From: Phoronis ovalis
Taxonomy: Eukaryota; Phoronida; Phoronidae
Length of the DNA: 23,904 nt
Reading direction: 5' to 3'
Assembly (NCBI GenBank): GCA_028565635.1
Contig: JAOXYB010055389.1
Span: 1-23,904 of the forward strand
Under the pieces are notes generated by a model, which saw only the letters and a program-made list of their open reading frames with translations, had not been told where the DNA came from and searched no databases. Made by a program: the position numbers and the translations under genes. This document shows positions 19,556 to 23,904 of this stretch, piece after piece (the stretch's first letter is position 1; the number at the start of each line of letters is the position of its first letter).

Positions 19556-20906
19556 GTAAGTAAAATCATCAAAAAGTTATCAACACTGTTTTTTAACCAA
19601 GGAGTGAGGATGTTCTTTATTTTTAATAATTTTTTGCCAGGTATTGTTTTTGTATTCAGTTCACTAATATCGGTCATAACTTAGTGGTTTTTTGTGAAGG
19701 TGCATGTTATGTTTCTTATCTTATTAATTTCTAAATTAATACAATCCTATACCGGGAATGAGGTTGTAATCCCTTTTCGTATCCTTATTCATGACATTAA
19801 TAGTTTCAAAAAAGTTCACTACAGATAATAACAGTTTTACTTTTGCATGAAAGTTTGAAACTGGGTATAATGCATTTTTTGTAAATTTGTTGTGTTTGCA
19901 GCTTTTCCGTGTTCAGATCTTAATAATAATAAAACTAACAGCTTGACTTATGAAAATACGTTAGTCATACCAAGTAAAATTTGAAGGCAATTATATCGAA
20001 TGAGACTCTTTTTTTCATAACGCCCATGCTAAACAAAAGCTGGTATGAAAAAAATGTACGTATTAATGAATAACTCATTGTAAGTATCCGTTTCACTCCT
20101 CTAGTGTTTACTATCTTTACATTATTTTTTACAAATGACAAATATATTCATGTTTATGTGCATATAGCATAAAAATGTGATAACAATTAAATAATCTGTT
20201 CCTGTTAGGTGTCTACAGTGCAACATTAGTAAGTTATTTATCTGTGAATTGTTTGAATGTTTTCTTAGTATCATTGATATTTAAAGTCATGCAGTGTTAA
20301 GAGCCAGGCTTATTCATTGATTTGTACAGCTATTCTCAGCAACTATTCTTTTAAACAAGGAAGCTAGTTTTCAGAAAATGCTGTATGGGGACATGTGTGT
20401 GTCTGAGCATATTCAGATCATACTATTATCAATCTTTTTTTATCAACTAAAGCACTAAGTGTTGTCTATATTTTACTGCCGATATCTTTATATCTGATAT
20501 TTTCAGATGTGTACAAATTAGAAACCTCTTTTTTAATCATTAACAGTTTGTAAGCACTAATCGTATCAAGATAACTAATTACATAGTAAAGGGACTCGTC
20601 TTGGAAATTAAATCAAGAGTACCTTAAAAGTTCATATTCGCTATATTGCTATTATACAAACTTATTATTAAGTAAAAAGTACAAGAGGATTTAATGGGTA
20701 AATTCAGACATTTAACCCACTGGGAGATCTATAGTACTGTAATTTTGTGGTTAATTTGTTTTCCCACAACACTATCTAAATTAATTATTGAGGAAACTGT
20801 GTCTTGTAAGCTACTTCATTAGTATGCTTGCAGCATAATAATTAGGGTAAACTGTTGTCAACAATTCAATTTGTTCAGGCACACTAAATCTAGTAATAAT
20901 TATATT

Positions 20907-21215
20907 TTATTTGAACTTTATATAGACCACTTGCTTAAACAGTGTTATTTGCTTCAGTAAAAGATTGTATGCTCTGAATGCACTTTTCTGTGTCACTCCA
21001 GGAGGTACATTGGCAACAACAATTTCCGTGGTTGCAACAATCTTCCTGGCTTGAACTTTTGATTTCAAATCCTTGTTGATGTTGCTCTCTTCTTTCATTG
21101 ACATACTGCATGTCTCCAGGTGCTCTTGTGTCTCCCAGGATGTTGCTTCCTTTGCTGGTTTTGTATAAGGATTGTTTGTGAGATAGAAGAATTTATTGTG
21201 GATTCCCAAATGCAT
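20907..21215 (-). CDS. Unidentified 102-codon ORF in the intron of the right-hand gene
   Basis: An open frame from ATG at 21215 to the stop at 20909-20907. The product begins MHLGIHNKFFYL, is mixed polar (KPAKEATSWETQEHLETCSM, then LKSKVQARKIVATTEIVVAN) and is less AT-driven than its surroundings. There is no signal peptide, no zinc or catalytic motif, and I recognise no family. It may be a piece of an old transposon, a terminal exon of an antisense gene, or chance. Confidence 0.3.
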   Translation of the reverse strand: MHLGIHNKFFYLTNNPYTKPAKEATSWETQEHLETCSMSMKEESNINKDLKSKVQARKIVATTEIVVANVPPGVTQKSAFRAYNLLLKQITLFKQVVYIKFK

Positions 21216-21589
21216 TTTTCACTTCAAATTGAAGGTCTGGTATTTTGCAAAAAAGAAATAGGAATACATTTGAAAAGAGCCATCTGATTTCTTAGTCTTC
21301 TAAAAGATTTGCATATTTTATCAGTTTAATACTTCTGAGAGACATATAATTTGAAAAAACTTCAGTAAAATATTTTGCATTTTCCAGCTAATCAAACTAA
21401 ATGAGAAGCTCAGAGGATATAAACTAAACAGTTTCATAGATTTTCTGCCAGTTGTTTCCTGCTAGCTTAAATTTCACTAGTAAAGTTGACTAGCCGAATT
21501 TTATGTAACAATACTGAGGTACTTCAATGAATTTTATTTCTTGTTAAATATATAATATATCACTTGAGTAATGGAAACCGGAAATGGAA

Positions 21590-22009
21590 CCGGGGGTTCT
21601 TAGTGTATGGAGCTGACAGGGATGTGCCTCTGGCTCTGGGAACCTTTTTTGAAGATTTTTGGTATATTTCGGGTACCTTTTTACGCTCCTGTTGTGTATT
21701 TCAGGTATATAGTTTTTTAGGTCTAGTCAGGAACTCTTATTTTGGGTCTACTTTTCAAGCAAAATAGTAAATAATACCGACCTAATAAAAAACAAATATC
21801 ACTATTTATGACATTGTATGTTGATTCCACATATTATATGGTATATTTCGTGATATGTCTTCGAATTTTTGGTATATTTCGGGGTTCATTTTGGAATTTT
21901 TGGTATATTTCGGGGTCCAAATTTTCACATTCTTGGTATAGAGTTATTCCAAAAATTTTACCCTCAGTGGCACACCCCCACCACAAAATACATCCAAGAG
22001 TCCCCCAGG
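21590..22009. mobile_element. 420-bp repeat element with short inverted ends and internal 'GGTATATTTCGGG' repeats
   Basis: The left end CCGGGGGTTCTTAG pairs with the right end (reverse complement CCTGGGGGACTCTTGG). A 9-bp near-duplication flanks it: GAAATGGAA at 21581-21589 and GGAATGGAA at 22010-22018. Internally, TTTTTGGTATATTTCGGG or close variants recur at about 21656, 21866 and 21896, with weaker copies at 21837 and 21933. No protein is encoded; the open frames over it are repeat artefacts. Confidence 0.65.
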
Positions 22010-22588
22010 GGAATGGAATAAGTTTGTAGTTAAATTGTCACCTGATGATATGAATTACCCACTGTTTCATTGTATAAGGTGATTTGCAAACAAGAAAAGT
22101 ATGAATTTCCTGAAAAAAGAAGTGTACACAAAATTTAAAGCTAAGCTTTTGGGTTGTAAATTTAAAATTATTATTAGGAATTTTAATCTTTGTTTTGAGT
22201 ACATATATCAGAAATAGCTAAAAGACTATTTGATTGTCAAAGACTGGATTAGGATTGATTTTCTGTGGTTTTAAAATGAAGATTTTATCAAAAGACATTA
22301 TTTTCTAAACAAATTAACACTGAGACAGTACAGAGTTATTACATAGACATCTTGTTCTGCATATCAATAGTAATGCCATCCCGGAGTGAAACTAAGTTTC
22401 ATATCAAATGCATTATCTCATATTCATGAAATAAATGTCAGAGAGATCCAGTACTAGCGTTGATGTTATTGCTTATTTCTTTAAAACGTATGAGCAATCT
22501 AAACTCAATCAGATAGGGAGCGTTAGGTGAAAGTGGAATCAAGTTCTATATGCAGCACAGACTAATAGTCAATTTTTGACATCATTAG

Positions 22589-22699
22589 TTATTTATTTTA
22601 TAATGCTTTGGAATTCACTGCGACGACGGCGGTTAAACAGAACAAAGCAACGTTGGGATTTGCATATGAATCCTTTACCTTACGAAGACTTCACTGAGG
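22589..22699 (+). CDS. Candidate second exon of the unidentified gene (hydrophobic-basic segment)
   Basis: An acceptor (TTTTTGACATCATTAG) precedes 22589 and a GTAAAT donor follows 22699. In the phase set by either start exon it reads IIYFIMLWNSLRRRRLNRTK and then QRWDLHMNPLPYEDFTE with one base over. The local base composition around 22617-22650 is less AT-rich than the flanks, and the translation looks protein-like. An in-frame ATG at 22603 (MLWN) could also be the start. A hydrophobic run followed by RRRR resembles a membrane-proximal stop-transfer. I do not recognise the family. The gene continues beyond 23904 if real. Confidence 0.5.
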
Positions 22700-23807
22700 G
22701 TAAATTTTGAAGAAAATGTGATTTTAAATTTAGTACATTGTGAAATTTAAAAATGTAGCTACATAACACCTTTATATCCATTAGATAATTATTGTAAGAG
22801 TAATGTTCATTTCAGCTTAATATATTCTATTAATGCTGCTAAAACTAAAAGCTCCAAGTTGAGTGATAGTACTATTTGATGTGGTTTATTTCAATGTATA
22901 TTGACTATTATAAGCATTATGGAACTAGGGTTTTGATGATGTCATTTGTTATTTTATGTGTTAGGTTGTGCTGTGGATGTCCAGTAAAGCTGCATTCTCT
23001 CTTTTTGTATGTTACATATAGTTTTGTAGTTCACTTTAGCTACCTCATTTACATATTAGAGGGTAGATGAAAATGTTATGGTAACCATGAACCAACAAGT
23101 TTTTCAATAAACATACATGTTAGAATTTTAAGTAAACCAAGAAAAATCACTGAGTATTAAATCAGTTCTCTGCCCCTTTTTGGTATAAGTATATATTTGC
23201 TCAACATGCAGGAAAAATGAGAATAATTTAAACACGTGCTCCCACTAATTTTTTATAGAATAATAGAGTGTACAATTTCGAAAATGTTGTTTTAATAATT
23301 CCTTGAAAAGAGTGGCCAAAATATAGCATTTTTCATAATTTAAAAAAAAATTAATAAACATTAATACTACTATGATATCGAGTTCAGCCATGAAGTGTGT
23401 CTGAATTATGGATTGATTAGTTAGAAAAGTGGGGGAGGCAGTATATTTTTTCCTATAAATGTCAAGTAAAATTAAAAGTATTATTAACTGTAAATAAACT
23501 AAATGTGACATTTTCGACATGATTGCATTAATTCAAGTTGAATCACTGTGATAGGCAACAGAAATTAACAGAATGGTGAAAATGTAATATGCTTCCTAAT
23601 TACCTGAATTTATTTTGTATTAATGTACTCTTCATTTTTTTGTTAAATTACCGGTACTAGTTTAAGTAATTAGTATATCATGATTACCTTAATGAAGACG
23701 AAAATAGCTGGAGGGCACCATTGTATGATGAGCTAGATTTGAATTACCTTATCCTATAATACCTTATCGTCTCCTACTTTCTGAAGTGACAAACACATCA
23801 TTGTTTA
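22700..23807. other. Presumed intron, AT-rich, no exon recognised
   Basis: Open frames here are under 95 codons and rich in Ile, Tyr, Phe and Leu, as expected from AT-rich non-coding DNA. No convincing exon follows the donor at 22699 within the window. Confidence 0.4.
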
Positions 23808-23904
23808 CAATACTATACAATGCATTATTACAATACTATACAATGCATTATTACAATACTATACAATGCATTATTACAATACTATACAATGCATTATTAC
23901 AATA
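23808..23904. repeat. 23-bp tandem satellite, at least 4.2 identical units, cut by the window end
   Basis: The unit CAATACTATACAATGCATTA plus TTA repeats at 23808, 23831, 23854 and 23877, with a partial copy from 23900. The copies are identical as far as read, so the array is young. Its full length is unknown because the window stops inside it. Confidence 0.95.

Noticed and set aside
19902-19959. Possible extra exon (TGTGTTTGCAG acceptor, GTTAGT donor) reading TFPCSDLNNNKTNSLTYEN
   Set aside because: Including it leaves two bases over and puts the 22589 exon in a frame with a stop before its donor. It could only be a frame-shifting cassette, with no supporting evidence.
1-23904. CRISPR array, bacterial operon, phage or toxin system
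   Set aside because: No spaced direct repeats, ribosome-binding sites or packed genes occur; introns and eukaryotic transposons show an animal genome. The 23-bp array at the end has no spacers.

Overview
This is metazoan nuclear DNA. It is AT-rich, has no bacterial-style gene packing, and carries small exons with GT...AG introns, a tRNA-derived SINE, decayed LINE reverse-transcriptase fragments and several short inverted-repeat elements. The repeat types, especially the 'agtggcagatccagg' element and the G-run elements with long terminal repeats, remind me of marine lophotrochozoans. A bivalve or other mollusc is my best guess, but this is inference only.

The main gene occupies 2348-12438 on the minus strand. 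Fourteen exons can be joined in one reading frame, with every junction in phase, to give an 835-residue protein. It is a GCNA (germ cell nuclear acidic peptidase, also called ACRC) orthologue. It has a long acidic disordered N-terminal half with SUMO-interaction-like motifs, then a SprT-like zinc metalloprotease domain (HEMCH, with a third His in GHG), a CxxC...CxxC zinc ribbon and a C-terminal HMG-box-like helix region. Its introns hold a 230-bp SINE with perfect 13-bp target duplications, a complicated repeat block at 6041-7006, and a 555-bp hAT-like inverted-repeat element.

Upstream of GCNA, 13057-15500 is a transposon graveyard. It holds a short inverted repeat, a LINE C-terminal fragment, a pair of inverted arms of about 165-185 bp, and a second LINE fragment beginning at the reverse-transcriptase GIPQGS motif. 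I see no gene in 15500-18046. A 306-bp MITE with perfect 8-bp target duplications sits at 18047-18352.

The right part (19312-22699, plus strand) looks like the 5' end of a second gene that leaves the window. A candidate 5' exon has a short coding start (MESSPD) and an adjacent tandem copy (MEMSPD). Both end in a GTAAGT donor of the same phase. They are followed 3 kb later by a candidate exon that stays open in the matching frame. I do not recognise the product. Its intron holds a 309-nt minus-strand ORF of unknown nature and a 420-bp repeat. The window ends inside a 23-bp satellite array.

There is no functional link visible between GCNA and the right-hand gene; their 5' ends face each other across about 7 kb of repeats.
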